Assembly: GCA_963836265.1 (NCBI GenBank)
Contig: CAWIIO010000008.1
Location: 248,001 to 312,000, forward strand
Reading direction: 5' to 3'
DNA: 64,000 nucleotides
Origin: CAIWHR01 sp963836265
GTDB taxonomy: Bacteria; Pseudomonadota; Gammaproteobacteria; Burkholderiales; Casimicrobiaceae
Shown here: positions 35,404-45,597 of the stretch, in pieces
How the letters are laid out: every line of letters begins with the position of its first letter
Numbering within the stretch: the stretch's first letter is position 1
Notes under the pieces: generated by a model
Told to the model about the DNA's origin: nothing
The model's input: only the letters and a program-made list of their open reading frames with translations
The model's database searches: none
Position numbers and translations under genes: made by a program

Positions 35404-36287
35404 CGCAAAAGGCGATCGGCGCGCTGGCGCAGAAAGGCCGCAAAATCGTCGGCCGTCTCCGGATGCTTCAACCCGAAATCGACTCCCGCTTCCATGTAGC
35501 CGAGCTTGCTCCCGCAATCGTAGCGGCGGCCTTCGAACGCATAGGCGAGCACCCGTTCTTCGGCAAGCAGCGCCGAGATGCCGTCGGTCAGCTGGATTTC
35601 TCCGCCGGCGCCGGGCGCCATCGCGCGGAGTCGATCGAAGAGTCGCGGCGTCAACACGTAGCGGCCGACGACTGCGAGCGTGGACGGAGTCGTTCCGGGC
35701 TTCGGCTTCTCGACGATGCGGGTGATCGGAGCGGCACGATCCACCATATCCCCCGTCTCGACGATGCCGTAGCTGCCGATTTCGCCGGCCTCCACCGTCA
35801 TGACGCCGATCACCGAACACCCGTCGTGGGCCGCGACAGCGGTCATCTGCTTCATCACCGGCACGTCTGCGTCGATTAGGTCGTCCGCCAACAGCACCGC
35901 GAACGGCTCGTCGCCGACGACCGGGGCCGCGCACAGCACCGCGTGGCCGAGACCCAGCGCCTCGGTCTGGCGAATGTAGATGCAGTTGATGCCCGGCGGC
36001 GTCGCCGCCTGCACGAACTTCAGGAGCTCGGTCTTGTTGCGAAGCTCGAGCTCGGTCTCGAGCTCGTAGGCCTTGTCGAAATGGTCCTCGATCGCGCGCT
36101 TGTTGCGGCCGGTGATGAAGATCATGTCGGTGATGCCGGCGGCGGCCGCTTCCTCGACCGCATACTGGATCAGCGGCTTGTCGACGACCGGCAGCATTTC
36201 CTTCGGGCTCGCCTTGGTCACGGGGAGGAAGCGCGTCCCGAGTCCCGCCACCGGAAATACCGCTTTCGTGATCTTGCGCATCGTCAT
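35400..36287 (-). CDS. galU: UTP-glucose-1-phosphate uridylyltransferase
   Basis: 295 residues from ATG 36287, which overlaps the ligA stop (ATGA); an ATG two codons later is possible. It has the nucleotidyltransferase start AVFPVAGLGTRFLP with TKASPKEMLPVVDKP, and the later ADDLID, IVEKP and GGEIQLTDG motifs. It makes UDP-glucose for polysaccharides and lipopolysaccharide. Complete. Confidence 0.97.
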   Translation of the reverse strand: MTMRKITKAVFPVAGLGTRFLPVTKASPKEMLPVVDKPLIQYAVEEAAAAGITDMIFITGRNKRAIEDHFDKAYELETELELRNKTELLKFVQAATPPGINCIYIRQTEALGLGHAVLCAAPVVGDEPFAVLLADDLIDADVPVMKQMTAVAAHDGCSVIGVMTVEAGEIGSYGIVETGDMVDRAAPITRIVEKPKPGTTPSTLAVVGRYVLTPRLFDRLRAMAPGAGGEIQLTDGISALLAEERVLAYAFEGRRYDCGSKLGYMEAGVDFGLKHPETADDFAAFLRQRADRLLR

Positions 36288-38386
36288 GGCTCTTCCTGGC
36301 GTGTGGATGAATGGGTGACGGGGCCGCGAGCGAGCAGCCGTTGCAACCCGCGTTCGTCGAGCACGGGAATGTCGAGCTCTTTCGCCTTCGCGAGCTTGCT
36401 GCCGGCCTCCGCGCCGGCGACCACGTAGTCCGTTCGGTGCGACACGCTGCCGGCGACCTTGCCGCCTGCGGCCTCGATGGCCGCCTTCGCGTCCTCGCGG
36501 GTCAATGTCGGCAGCGTTCCGGTGAGCACCAGCGTGAGCCCGGTAAGCTTGCCGCGTGCGGCCCGCTGCGGCGCGGACTCGGTCCAATGAATGCCGGCCT
36601 TGCGCAGCGCGGCGATCACGTCGCGATTGTGCCGCTCGCCGAAAAAACGAGCGATGCTTTCGGCCAGCACGGGGCCGACATCGGTTGCCTCCTGCAGTTC
36701 CGCTTCATCAGCCCGCATCAGCGCGTCCAGGCCGCCAAAGTGGCGCGCGAGGTCCTTCGCCGTCGCTTCGCCCACGTGCCGGATTCCAAGCGAAAATATG
36801 AACCGGGCGAGCGTCGTATGCTTGCTCCTGGCGATCGCGCTGACGACGTTGGCGGCCGATTTCTCCGCCATCCGCTCGAGTCCGGCGAGCGTTTCCGCAG
36901 GGAGTGCATAGAGGTCGCTCGGCGTATGGACGAGGCCGCCGTCGACCAGCTGATCCACGAGCTTGTCGCCGAGACCCTCGATGTCCATCGCTCGGCGGGA
37001 CGCGAAGTGCAGGAGCGCCTGCTTGCGCTGGGCGGGGCAGACGAGCCCACCGGTGCAGCGCGCAACGGCCTCGTCGGGGAGCCGGACGACCGCCGAGCCG
37101 CATTCGGGGCACTTGCCGGGCATCACGAACGCCTCGGCGCCGCGCGGCCGCTTTTCCGCGACGACCCTGACGACCTCCGGAATCACGTCGCCCGCGCGGC
37201 GCACGATCACCGTGTCGCCGATGCGGACATCCTTGCGCCGAACCTCGTCCTCGTTGTGCAGCGTCGCGTTCGTCACCGTCACGCCGCCGACGAACACCGG
37301 CTTCAATCGTGCGACCGGGGTGATCGCGCCGGTGCGTCCGACCTGGACGTCGATGCCCACGACCTCGGTCGCCATTTCCTCGGCCGGGAACTTGTGCGCG
37401 ACCGCCCAGCGCGGCTCGCGACTGACGAAGCCCAGCTTCTGCTGCAGGTCGAGGCGGTCGACCTTGTACACGACACCATCGATTTCGAACGGAAGCTCCG
37501 CCCGCCGCGTCGCCACGTGCTCGTAGAATTCGGCAAGCGCCGCCGGTCCCCGTGCCCGACGCCGATCGTGATTGACCGGCACCCCGAGCCTTTCGATCGC
37601 GTCGAGCAGCGCGCTTTGGTTGGCCACGCCGTCGAAGCCCTTCGTTTCGCCGATGCCATAGGCAAAAAAATGCAGCGGGCGCCGCGCCGTCGCGGCAGGG
37701 TCGAGCTGGCGCACCGCGCCGGCCGCCGTGTTGCGCGGATTGATGAAGAGCTTCTGGCCAGCCGCGCGCATCCGCTCGTTCAACGCCTCGAATTCGCGCC
37801 GCGTCATGTAGACCTCGCCGCGTATTTCGAGCACGGCGGGAGGATGGCCGCCGCCCAACCGCTGTGGAATCGCGCGGATCGTGCGGATGTTGCGCGTGAC
37901 ATCCTCGCCGACTTCGCCGTCGCCCCGCGTCGCCGCCTGAACGAGCGTGCCGTTTTCGTAGCGCAGGCTGATGGCGAGGCCGTCGAACTTGAGCTCCGCC
38001 ATGTAGTCGATCGGCGGTTCCTCGGGTCCCAATCCCAACTCGCGTCGGATCCGCGCGTCGAACTTGGCGCCGGCCCCGACGCTCGTGTCGGTTTCCGTCC
38101 GGATCGACAGCATCGGCACCCGATGCCTGACCGGCTCGAACGCTTCCGCCGGTGCCCCGCCCACCCGCTGCGTCGGGGATTCGGGCGTGACGAGCGCCGG
38201 GTACTGCGCTTCCAGCGCCTGCAATTCGCGAAACAGGCGGTCGTATTCGGCGTCGCTGATCGTGGGCGCGTCGAGAACGTAGTACCGGTGGTCGTGCTCG
38301 GCGATCTCGCGCCGCAGTGCCGCTGCCCTCGCAACGATTGTCGACGGCGCGTCTGCGGTCGACTTGGCGGGACGCGCGGCGTTCAT
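36284..38386 (-). CDS. ligA: NAD-dependent DNA ligase
   Basis: 700 residues. The adenylated Lys133 lies in MAELKFDGLAIS. It has the OB fold, the four-Cys zinc finger (CPECGSAVV and CTGGLVCPAQ), helix-hairpin-helix repeats and a C-terminal BRCT domain (GLTLVLTGTLPTLTREDAK). Essential for sealing nicks in replication. Order smc-zipA-ligA is typical of betaproteobacteria. Confidence 0.98.
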   Translation of the reverse strand: MNAARPAKSTADAPSTIVARAAALRREIAEHDHRYYVLDAPTISDAEYDRLFRELQALEAQYPALVTPESPTQRVGGAPAEAFEPVRHRVPMLSIRTETDTSVGAGAKFDARIRRELGLGPEEPPIDYMAELKFDGLAISLRYENGTLVQAATRGDGEVGEDVTRNIRTIRAIPQRLGGGHPPAVLEIRGEVYMTRREFEALNERMRAAGQKLFINPRNTAAGAVRQLDPAATARRPLHFFAYGIGETKGFDGVANQSALLDAIERLGVPVNHDRRRARGPAALAEFYEHVATRRAELPFEIDGVVYKVDRLDLQQKLGFVSREPRWAVAHKFPAEEMATEVVGIDVQVGRTGAITPVARLKPVFVGGVTVTNATLHNEDEVRRKDVRIGDTVIVRRAGDVIPEVVRVVAEKRPRGAEAFVMPGKCPECGSAVVRLPDEAVARCTGGLVCPAQRKQALLHFASRRAMDIEGLGDKLVDQLVDGGLVHTPSDLYALPAETLAGLERMAEKSAANVVSAIARSKHTTLARFIFSLGIRHVGEATAKDLARHFGGLDALMRADEAELQEATDVGPVLAESIARFFGERHNRDVIAALRKAGIHWTESAPQRAARGKLTGLTLVLTGTLPTLTREDAKAAIEAAGGKVAGSVSHRTDYVVAGAEAGSKLAKAKELDIPVLDERGLQRLLARGPVTHSSTRQEEP

Positions 38387-38425
38387 GGGTGGGTCCCCAC
38401 GCCTGCACCTATCGTGACCAACCTG

Positions 38426-39676
38426 TCAGCCGCCGAACAGCGCCAGCGCGCGCGGGCCGCCGGGATCGATGTGGACCTCGCGCAACGCGGTGGCCGTGGC
38501 ATGCACTTGCTCGCGAATCGCGGCGAACGCGGCATCGTCGAGCGGACGGCGGTTGTCGTCGACGACTGTCGCATCGAGCGTTTGCGCCATCCGGCGCGCC
38601 GCGAGCTTCATCTGGTCGAACACGCGCACGGGGTCGGCCACGCGCGGCACGTCGAGCAAGAATACCGCACCCGGCGTCGACGCCACGCGCAGCGCATCGG
38701 CGGTAAAGGGTTCGGAGCGATAATTGGTCAGAGAAAAGAGCACGGCCCCGGTCTCGTCCTGTATCCAGTCGAAACGGCCGCCCTCCGCGAGTCGGAAGCC
38801 GGCGGCCTCGGCTACGCCCCGGAGCCGGGTGCCGGCAATCGTTGCCGGTCCCGCCTTCAGCACCGTGAGTCCGATCTGCACGTCGAGATCGGCACAGATC
38901 CGATCGAGCGCTTCGGCGCGTGCTGCTTCGCGCGCCGGGTCCGGCGGCACGTAGCCAGCCGGCAACGATGACGCGACGTCGCCGGCAAGCCGCGCGAACC
39001 GCTCGAGCAGCGGCTGCGTAGCCGCCCCGGAGCGATCGGCGAGCAGCAGGCAAGCCGCGATCTGGGTGAATTCACCCGTCGTGTCCGACCTGAGCAGCTT
39101 CCAGGGTGTGGCCTCGTCGCGCCGACCAAACCAACGCAACGGCTTGCCGAGTCGCGCATGCAACCCCGCGGCAAGCGCGCCCGCCGTCACCGCGCGCACC
39201 GGTTGCAGCGTCACCATGCACTCGATGTCGGGATCCGGTTGCGGGGCGTGACGCAGGCCCGTCGTCGCTCTGGCCATGCCAAGCGCGGAGTCCAGGTCGC
39301 GCGCTGTTTCCTGCGCCGCCGACGATGGCGGATCGGACTGATTTGCTGAAAAATCGGAGACGATCCGAGCCTGTGGTTCGACGGGTGGCTCCCATGCGGC
39401 GGCGGACGCCTCGTCTACGGCCGCGCTGGGGCCCGGTGGATTTTCCGGCGCCCGGAACGTCGCTGCGTCGTCGCCGCCGCTCGCGGAGAAGGTGGGTTCC
39501 ACGCGCTCCGACCTGCGCATCGACGCGTCGTCTGCCGGACCGTCCGTGGGGCGAGCGTTGCTGAACGTCGAGTCGATCCGGCGGCGGATGCGGCGCTCCT
39601 GCAGCCAGTTGTAGACGATGACGCCGACCACCAGCGCGACGCCGGCGACGATGAGGCCGAGTTGCAGGGAAGTCAT
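38426..39676 (-). CDS. zipA: ZipA-like cell division protein
   Basis: 416 residues: N-terminal membrane anchor (LQLGLIVAGVALVVGVIVYNW), a long Pro/Ala/acidic linker to about residue 145, then a C-terminal ZipA-type FtsZ-binding domain with RFDWIQDETGAVLFSLTNY and GAVFLLDVPRVADP. It would tether FtsZ to the membrane. It lies between smc and ligA, the normal place for zipA. Confidence 0.88.
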   Translation of the reverse strand: MTSLQLGLIVAGVALVVGVIVYNWLQERRIRRRIDSTFSNARPTDGPADDASMRRSERVEPTFSASGGDDAATFRAPENPPGPSAAVDEASAAAWEPPVEPQARIVSDFSANQSDPPSSAAQETARDLDSALGMARATTGLRHAPQPDPDIECMVTLQPVRAVTAGALAAGLHARLGKPLRWFGRRDEATPWKLLRSDTTGEFTQIAACLLLADRSGAATQPLLERFARLAGDVASSLPAGYVPPDPAREAARAEALDRICADLDVQIGLTVLKAGPATIAGTRLRGVAEAAGFRLAEGGRFDWIQDETGAVLFSLTNYRSEPFTADALRVASTPGAVFLLDVPRVADPVRVFDQMKLAARRMAQTLDATVVDDNRRPLDDAAFAAIREQVHATATALREVHIDPGGPRALALFGG

Positions 39677-39870
39677 CCGCGATTGACGTACTTACGGTAG
39701 AAGCTCGGATTGCGGTCGCGCATCATGCCGGCGGAGCTCGCCCGCGACCCGGCGCGCGCGTCTGGATTATAGCGCGCGATGGATCAATAGCCTCGACGAT
39801 GGGGTCGACCGCCGGGCGCGCAGCAATCAACGTCGGACGCCGTCCGACGCGATCACTCGGATGGCACGCG

Positions 39871-42800
39871 TCAAGCCGCCGCGGCTCCGGTCTCCGCGAG
39901 CTCCAGCGCTTCGGCGATGTCGACGGCGACGACCCTTGACACCCCGGGCTCGGACATCGTGATGCCGACCAGTTGGCTCGCCATCTCCATCGTGATCTTG
40001 TTGTGCGAGATGAACACGAATTGCGTCTCTTCCGACATCGACTTCACCATCCGGCAAAAGCGGTCGGTGTTGGGGTCGTCGAGCGGCGCGTCGACTTCGT
40101 CCAGCAGGCAGAACGGCGCCGGATTCAGCTGGAACAGCGCGAACACCAGCGAAATCGCGGTCAGCGCCTTTTCGCCGCCGGAGAGCAGGTGAATCGAGGT
40201 GTTGCGCTTGCCCGGCGGCTGCGCGACGACTTGGACGCCGGAGTCGAGGATTTCCTCGCCGGTCAGGATGAGCCGGGCCTGGCCCCCGCCGAACAGCGTC
40301 GGAAAAAGCCGTGCGAAGTTCGCATTCACGCTATCAAAGGTCTGCTGCAGGAGCCCCCGCGACTCGCGATCGATCTGACGGATCGCATTCTCCAGCGTGG
40401 CCATCGCTTCGGTAAGGTCGGCGGCCTGCGCATCCAGGTATTGCTTGCGCTCGGTCGCGATCGAAAGCTCGTCGAGCGCTGCGAGATTCACCGCGCCAAG
40501 CTCCATGATCGCCTGCTGCAGTCGCTCGATCTCGCCGGGCAGCGCCGCTCTGCTGCCAAATGCCTTCAATTTATCCGGCAAGGCGGCCAGATCGGCGCCC
40601 GCTTCGGCGAGCTGCTCGGCGAACTGCTGCGATTGCAGCGCCGCCGCCTGCTCTTTCAACCGCATGTCCTCGATTCTTGCGCGGACCGGTTCGAGCTTCT
40701 GCTCGGCGGCGAGCCGCGCCTCCTCGGCCGCGCGGAGCTCCGCTCCCAAGCCTTCGAGCCGGTCGCGCGCCGCCGCAAGCGCGTGCTCGGCCTCGCCGCG
40801 CGCGCCAAGCTGTCGCTGCAACGCCTGGTCGACCGGCGTCCAATCGATCGCGGCACGCTCCGAAGTAAGCTCGCCGAGCAGCGCTCGCTGTTGGTCGACC
40901 TGCGCCGCCAGCGACTCGCGGCGGCGATCGAGCTCGGTGAGCCGCTCGCGGCAGCTCCGCTCTGCGAATGCGGCTTCCTGCGCCGCCCGCTCGGCCAGGC
41001 GAACGCGCTCGCGGCCGCGCGCCTGCGCAGCTTCGGCTTCGTTCATCGCCTGCCGCGCGGCGTCGCGCCGGCTGCGCTCGTCATGCAGCCCCGACTGCGC
41101 GTCGGCAATCTCCCGTGCCAGGGCACGCCCCTGCTCTTTGCCCGCGGCTTCCTCGGCGGTGATCTCGGCCACCTCCCTGTCGATCTGCGCGCTGCGCTGG
41201 GCGGCGGCCTCGGCCGCCTGCCTGAGCTGGAGCAGCTCGAGCTCGAGCTCGTGACAGCGCCGCTGCTGGGATGCGAACGCCATGCTTTCGGCGTGATAGC
41301 GCTTCTGCGACTCGTCGAGGAGCGCTTCGACCGCCATCTGCGCGTCGCGTGCGGATCTCGCCGCTTCGGTAGCGTCGGCGAGAGCGCGCCCGAGCGAGGC
41401 GAGCTCGCGCTGCCGCGCGAGCACGCCGTGGAGCTCGCTGTCCGGCGCGAAAAAGGAAATCGACTGCGCGCCGATCAAATGGCCGCGGGGGGTGACGAAC
41501 GCTTCGCCGACGCCAAGGTCACCCCGTGTGCGCATCGCTTCGGCGACGTCGACACGACAGCGCACGCCGCGCAGCCAGTCGGCGAGCAGCCTCGCCGTTC
41601 CGGGCTGGGTCGAGCGCAGCTTGGCGAGCAGGGCATCGCCGGGTCCATCCGCAGCCGGCGTCGGCGAACCGGCGTCCGGCGCGTAGACGGCAATGCGCCC
41701 GGGCAGGTCCGGCGCCTCGCGTCCTTCATCGACCCAATCGACGACGGTGTCCAGTCGCTCGAGCTCGATCGCATCCAGCCGCTCCCGCAGCACCGCTTCC
41801 AGCGCGTCCTCCCACGGCGGCTCGATGTCGAGTCCCTGCCACAGGCGGAGCGCTCGGGTCAGGCCGCGACGCTCCAGCCACTCCCCGCTGTCTTTACCCT
41901 GACCGATCTTGGCCTGGAGCGCTGCGAGCGCCTGCGTGCGCGCGTCGAGATCGGCGTGGCGACGGCCGGTCTCCTGGGCGGCGTCACTGGCCGTTCGCTG
42001 GCGCTCCTGCAGACCCTGGACCGAATCGCGCAACGCATTGAGCCCGGTTTCCTTCGTGGCGAGCTCGACGCTTTCCTGGCGGAGCTGGTCCCCGACGTCG
42101 GCAAGTTGCGCGGTGACCGGCGCTCCGAGACTCCGCACTTCGTCTTCGAGCCGCTCCTTTCGCTGCGCCAGCTGGACGAGAGCAGCGGCGAGATTCTCCC
42201 GCCGGGTCTCGATCACCCCGATCGCCTGCTCGAAGCGGGCGATCCGGTCGGTAAGCTCGGCGCTCTTCGCCGCCGCCTCGCGCACGGCGACGTCGAGCGG
42301 AGGCAACGCCGCGATGGCCGCCTGTTCCTCCGTGGCTGCCCCTTCGCGTGCGGTCAGTGCCTCTGCGAGCGCGTTTTCGGCAACGGTGCGCTCGGCGTCC
42401 AGTCCCGCTTCCTGCTCGCCGAGCGCGCCGATCTGTTGCGTCAACTGCGCCGCCTGTTGCTCAATCCGGGTCTCGCTCTCGCGTGCGAACGTGAGCTGTT
42501 GCTCGAGGCGGGTCACTTCGGCGTTTGCCGCGTAGTAGCCGCCCTGCTTTTCGTGCAGCGCGTCGCCGGCCGCGTAATGCTCGGCGCGCAGTGCCTCCTG
42601 CTTCGCCTCCAGCGCGCGCACTTCCGCCTGCAGTCCTTCCAGCGCTACGGCAAGGGTCCCGATCGTCGCCGTATGCCGGTCGCGGGCGTTGGCCGCATCC
42701 TGCTGCTTGGAGAACCACAGCAGCTGCTGCGCGGTCTTCAGACGCGCCTCGTGCTCGCGATACTCGGCGGCAACCCGCGCCTGCGCCTCGAGCTTTTCGA

Positions 42801-43413
42801 GCTGGCTGCCAAGCTCGATGCGGATGTCCTCGACGCGCGACAGGTTCTCCCGCGTGTCGGCGAGGCGCCCCTCGGTCTCTCTGCGTCGCTCCTTGTACTT
42901 CGAGACGCCTGCGGCTTCTTCAAGGAAGATCCGCAGCTCTTCGGGCTTTGCCTCGACCACCCTCGAAATCATCCCCTGCTCGATGATCGCGTAGGCCCGG
43001 GGGCCGAGGCCGGTACCGAGGAAGAGGTCGTGGATGTCGCGGCGGCGAACCGGGATGCTGTTGATGTAGTACGTGGAATCGCCGTCGCGCGTCAGCACCC
43101 GCTTGATCGACAGCTCGGCATACTGCCCCCATTGCCCGCCGATCCTGCCGGCGCTGTTGTCGAAGAAGAGCTCGACCGACGCGCGTCCCACCGGCTTGCG
43201 CTCGCCGGCGCCGTTGAAGATTACGTCCTGCATCGATTCGCCGCGCAGCGCCGAGGCCTTCGACTCGCCGAGCACCCAGCGCACGGCGTCGATGACGTTC
43301 GACTTGCCGCACCCGTTGGGACCGACGATGCCGCACAACTGCCCGGGCGTGGCGATCGCCGTCGGGTCGACGAACGATTTGAACCCGGCGAGCTTGATCT
43401 GGGTGAGGCGCAA
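39871..43413 (-). CDS. smc: Chromosome segregation protein SMC
   Basis: About 1,180 residues. Walker A GPNGCGKSNVIDAVRW is near the N-terminus; two long coiled coils flank a hinge around residues 500-640; the C-terminal head has LSGGEKALTAISLVFA and Walker B CLLDEVDAPLDDPN. The frame is open to 43503, where a TTG also exists, but a TATAAT at 43504-43509 would put the transcript start after it, so I choose TTG 43413, giving the family start RLTQIKLAGFKSFVDPT. First of smc-zipA-ligA-galU-oxyR. Confidence 0.95.
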   Translation of the reverse strand: MRLTQIKLAGFKSFVDPTAIATPGQLCGIVGPNGCGKSNVIDAVRWVLGESKASALRGESMQDVIFNGAGERKPVGRASVELFFDNSAGRIGGQWGQYAELSIKRVLTRDGDSTYYINSIPVRRRDIHDLFLGTGLGPRAYAIIEQGMISRVVEAKPEELRIFLEEAAGVSKYKERRRETEGRLADTRENLSRVEDIRIELGSQLEKLEAQARVAAEYREHEARLKTAQQLLWFSKQQDAANARDRHTATIGTLAVALEGLQAEVRALEAKQEALRAEHYAAGDALHEKQGGYYAANAEVTRLEQQLTFARESETRIEQQAAQLTQQIGALGEQEAGLDAERTVAENALAEALTAREGAATEEQAAIAALPPLDVAVREAAAKSAELTDRIARFEQAIGVIETRRENLAAALVQLAQRKERLEDEVRSLGAPVTAQLADVGDQLRQESVELATKETGLNALRDSVQGLQERQRTASDAAQETGRRHADLDARTQALAALQAKIGQGKDSGEWLERRGLTRALRLWQGLDIEPPWEDALEAVLRERLDAIELERLDTVVDWVDEGREAPDLPGRIAVYAPDAGSPTPAADGPGDALLAKLRSTQPGTARLLADWLRGVRCRVDVAEAMRTRGDLGVGEAFVTPRGHLIGAQSISFFAPDSELHGVLARQRELASLGRALADATEAARSARDAQMAVEALLDESQKRYHAESMAFASQQRRCHELELELLQLRQAAEAAAQRSAQIDREVAEITAEEAAGKEQGRALAREIADAQSGLHDERSRRDAARQAMNEAEAAQARGRERVRLAERAAQEAAFAERSCRERLTELDRRRESLAAQVDQQRALLGELTSERAAIDWTPVDQALQRQLGARGEAEHALAAARDRLEGLGAELRAAEEARLAAEQKLEPVRARIEDMRLKEQAAALQSQQFAEQLAEAGADLAALPDKLKAFGSRAALPGEIERLQQAIMELGAVNLAALDELSIATERKQYLDAQAADLTEAMATLENAIRQIDRESRGLLQQTFDSVNANFARLFPTLFGGGQARLILTGEEILDSGVQVVAQPPGKRNTSIHLLSGGEKALTAISLVFALFQLNPAPFCLLDEVDAPLDDPNTDRFCRMVKSMSEETQFVFISHNKITMEMASQLVGITMSEPGVSRVVAVDIAEALELAETGAAAA

Positions 43414-43503
43414 TTGGGGTTCGGGATATCGGGATGCTTGGACGGGGTCGGCGCGACCGCCGCGGCTGACGCGCTCGCGAACGGCATCGACGTCAAATGG
43501 CAA

Positions 43504-43509
43504 ATTATA
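43504..43509 (-). promoter_or_regulatory. -10 box of the smc operon
   Basis: A perfect TATAAT on the minus strand, about 91 bases before the TTG start. No good -35 is seen at 16-18 bases. It lies between the peptide-transport gene ending at 43555 and smc. Confidence 0.5.
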
Positions 43510-43554
43510 GCGGATCGGCGCTATCGACTCCGGCTCGTGCGGCGACGAACATGG

Positions 43555-44589
43555 TTATCCGGAAACGACGTCCGCGGTCGGGAGCCGCCCCTCGGCAATC
43601 GCATGGCAAGCCACCGTGCCGCCTCCCGCAACGGGCGCGAGCTCGGGACGTTCGGTGCGGCAGCGGTCGTTTGCATACGGGCATCGCGGATGGAATGCGC
43701 ATCCCGCCGGCGGGTCGAGAGGATTGGGAACTTCGCCCGCGACGGCGATGCGCGGCTTGCCGGTCCGCGAAAGGTCGGGCACCGCGGCCAGGAGCATTCG
43801 CGTATACGGATGCTGCGGCGCGCTGAAAAGGCGGCGCGTCGCCGCGAGCTCGACGATGCGCCCAAGGTACATCACGCCCACGCGGTCGGCGATGTGGTGC
43901 ACCACGGCCAGATTGTGCGAGATGAAGAGATACGTGAGTCCGAGTCGGCGCTGCAGATCTCGCATCAGGTTGAGGACCTGCGCCTGCACCGAGACATCGA
44001 GCGCCGAAGTCGGCTCGTCGCAGACGAGAAAGCGTGGCTGCGTCGACAGGGCCCGGGCGATCGAAATCCGTTGCCGCTGGCCGCCGGAGAACTGGTGCGG
44101 ATAGCGCCTGCCGTCGGCGAGGGTGAGACCGACCTGGCCGAGCAGCGCCGCGACCTTCTCATCGACCTCCGATTTCGACTTGCCCGGTTCCTGCGCGACG
44201 ATGGGTTCGGCGACGATGTCGGCAACCCTCCAGCGAGGGTTCAGGCTCGCGTAGGGATCCTGGAAGATCATCTGCATGCCCCGGCGCGCGCGCCTCCCTG
44301 CCGCGGTCCCCGTGGCGGCCGCGCCCGCACCCTCGAGCACGGCGGCGTCGAAGGTGATGGTTCCCCGCGTCGGGGCCTGGAGCCCCACGATCAGCCGCGC
44401 CACGGTCGATTTGCCGCAGCCTGATTCGCCGACCAGGCCGAGTGTCTCTCCTGCGGCGATCGAGAAGCTCACGCCGTCGACGGCTTTGACCAGCACGCGG
44501 GGGCGGCGCTCGAGAATCCGGTTGAGCCACGGCGGCGAGACGTCGAACGTCCGGGCGACGTCGGTCAGCGTCACCAGGGCATCAGCCAT
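43555..44589 (-). CDS. Peptide ABC transporter ATP-binding protein, DppF/OppF type (operon 1)
   Basis: 344 residues. Walker A GESGCGKST, signature SGGQRQR, Walker B LVCDEPTSALD, and the C-terminal Cys-rich oligopeptide-transporter tail GCAFHPRCPYANDRC, which in this family can hold an iron-sulfur cluster. It follows its DppD partner by 12 bases. It energises import of a peptide-like solute; last gene of operon 1. Confidence 0.93.
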   Translation of the reverse strand: MADALVTLTDVARTFDVSPPWLNRILERRPRVLVKAVDGVSFSIAAGETLGLVGESGCGKSTVARLIVGLQAPTRGTITFDAAVLEGAGAAATGTAAGRRARRGMQMIFQDPYASLNPRWRVADIVAEPIVAQEPGKSKSEVDEKVAALLGQVGLTLADGRRYPHQFSGGQRQRISIARALSTQPRFLVCDEPTSALDVSVQAQVLNLMRDLQRRLGLTYLFISHNLAVVHHIADRVGVMYLGRIVELAATRRLFSAPQHPYTRMLLAAVPDLSRTGKPRIAVAGEVPNPLDPPAGCAFHPRCPYANDRCRTERPELAPVAGGGTVACHAIAEGRLPTADVVSG

Positions 44590-44601
44590 TGCAGTCCGCC
44601 T

Positions 44602-45591
44602 TCAATGCGCCGCGCTTTGCGCGCGCCAGCACGCGGCCTGCGTCGCACCGACGGACTCGAGCTGCGGCAGCTCTTGCGAGCAGCGTTCGAATGCAACCGG
44701 ACAGCGCGGATGGAACGGGCAGCCGACGGGGACGGCATCCAGACGCGGCATCGCGCCATCGATCTGCGTGAGCTGCGGGCGCTCGTCGGTGATCGACGGA
44801 ATCGCGCCCATGAGACCGACCGTGTACGGATGCGCCGGCCGTTGAATCACCGCGGCGACGGGGCCGATTTCGACGATGCGTCCCGCGTACATCACGGCCA
44901 CGCGGTCAGCCGTCTCCGCGATCACGCCCATGTCGTGCGTCACCAGCATCACCGCGGTGCCGTGCTCCCGGCACAGGCGCTTCAGGAGCTGGATGATCTG
45001 CGCCTGGATCGACACGTCGAGCGCCGTCGTCGGCTCGTCGGCGATGATGAGGCGGGGGTTCCCGGCGAGCGCCAACGCGATCACCACGCGCTGGCGCATC
45101 CCGCCGGAAAACTGGTGCGGATACTGATCGACGCGCTGCGCGGCGCCGGGGATCCCGGCCTCGTCGAGCAGAGCGATCGCCCGGCTCCGCGCTTCAGCCG
45201 GCGAAAGCGGCAGGTGGGTACGGATGGTTTCGGTGAGTTGCCGGCCGACGGTGTACAGCGGGTTGAGCGAGGTCAGCGGATCCTGGAAGATCGCGCCGAT
45301 CTCGCGTCCGCGCACCTTGCGCATTTCGTCGTAAGGCAGTTGATCGATGCGGCGGCCGCCGAAGCAGATCGTGCCCGCGCTGATGCGGCCCGGCGGATCG
45401 ATGAGCCCGATCACCGCTACGCCCGTGAGCGACTTGCCCGCGCCCGATTCGCCGACCACGCCCAGCACTTCGCCCGGCGCGATCGTGAACGAAATGCCGT
45501 TCACCGCCCGCAGCGCGCCGTGCCGGGTCAGAAACTCCACGCAAAGGTTCTCGACGACGAGGAGCGGCTCGCGAGCGGGTACGGCGGTCAC
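44602..45591 (-). CDS. Peptide ABC transporter ATP-binding protein, DppD/OppD type (operon 1)
   Basis: 329 residues. Walker A GESGAGKSLTG, signature SGGMRQR, Walker B LIIADEPTTALD, and tail GCPFHPRCPVAFERC. It pairs with the DppF-type protein next door to drive the permease. It starts 6 bases after the DppC-type stop. Confidence 0.93.
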   Translation of the reverse strand: MTAVPAREPLLVVENLCVEFLTRHGALRAVNGISFTIAPGEVLGVVGESGAGKSLTGVAVIGLIDPPGRISAGTICFGGRRIDQLPYDEMRKVRGREIGAIFQDPLTSLNPLYTVGRQLTETIRTHLPLSPAEARSRAIALLDEAGIPGAAQRVDQYPHQFSGGMRQRVVIALALAGNPRLIIADEPTTALDVSIQAQIIQLLKRLCREHGTAVMLVTHDMGVIAETADRVAVMYAGRIVEIGPVAAVIQRPAHPYTVGLMGAIPSITDERPQLTQIDGAMPRLDAVPVGCPFHPRCPVAFERCSQELPQLESVGATQAACWRAQSAAH

Positions 45592-45597
45592 CGTGGC

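Noticed and set aside
39973..44424. A 1483-codon open frame on the plus strand opposite smc and the peptide-transport gene
   Set aside because: It crosses two genes and their gap, has Arg/Leu-rich low-complexity composition, and the minus strand has full SMC motifs.
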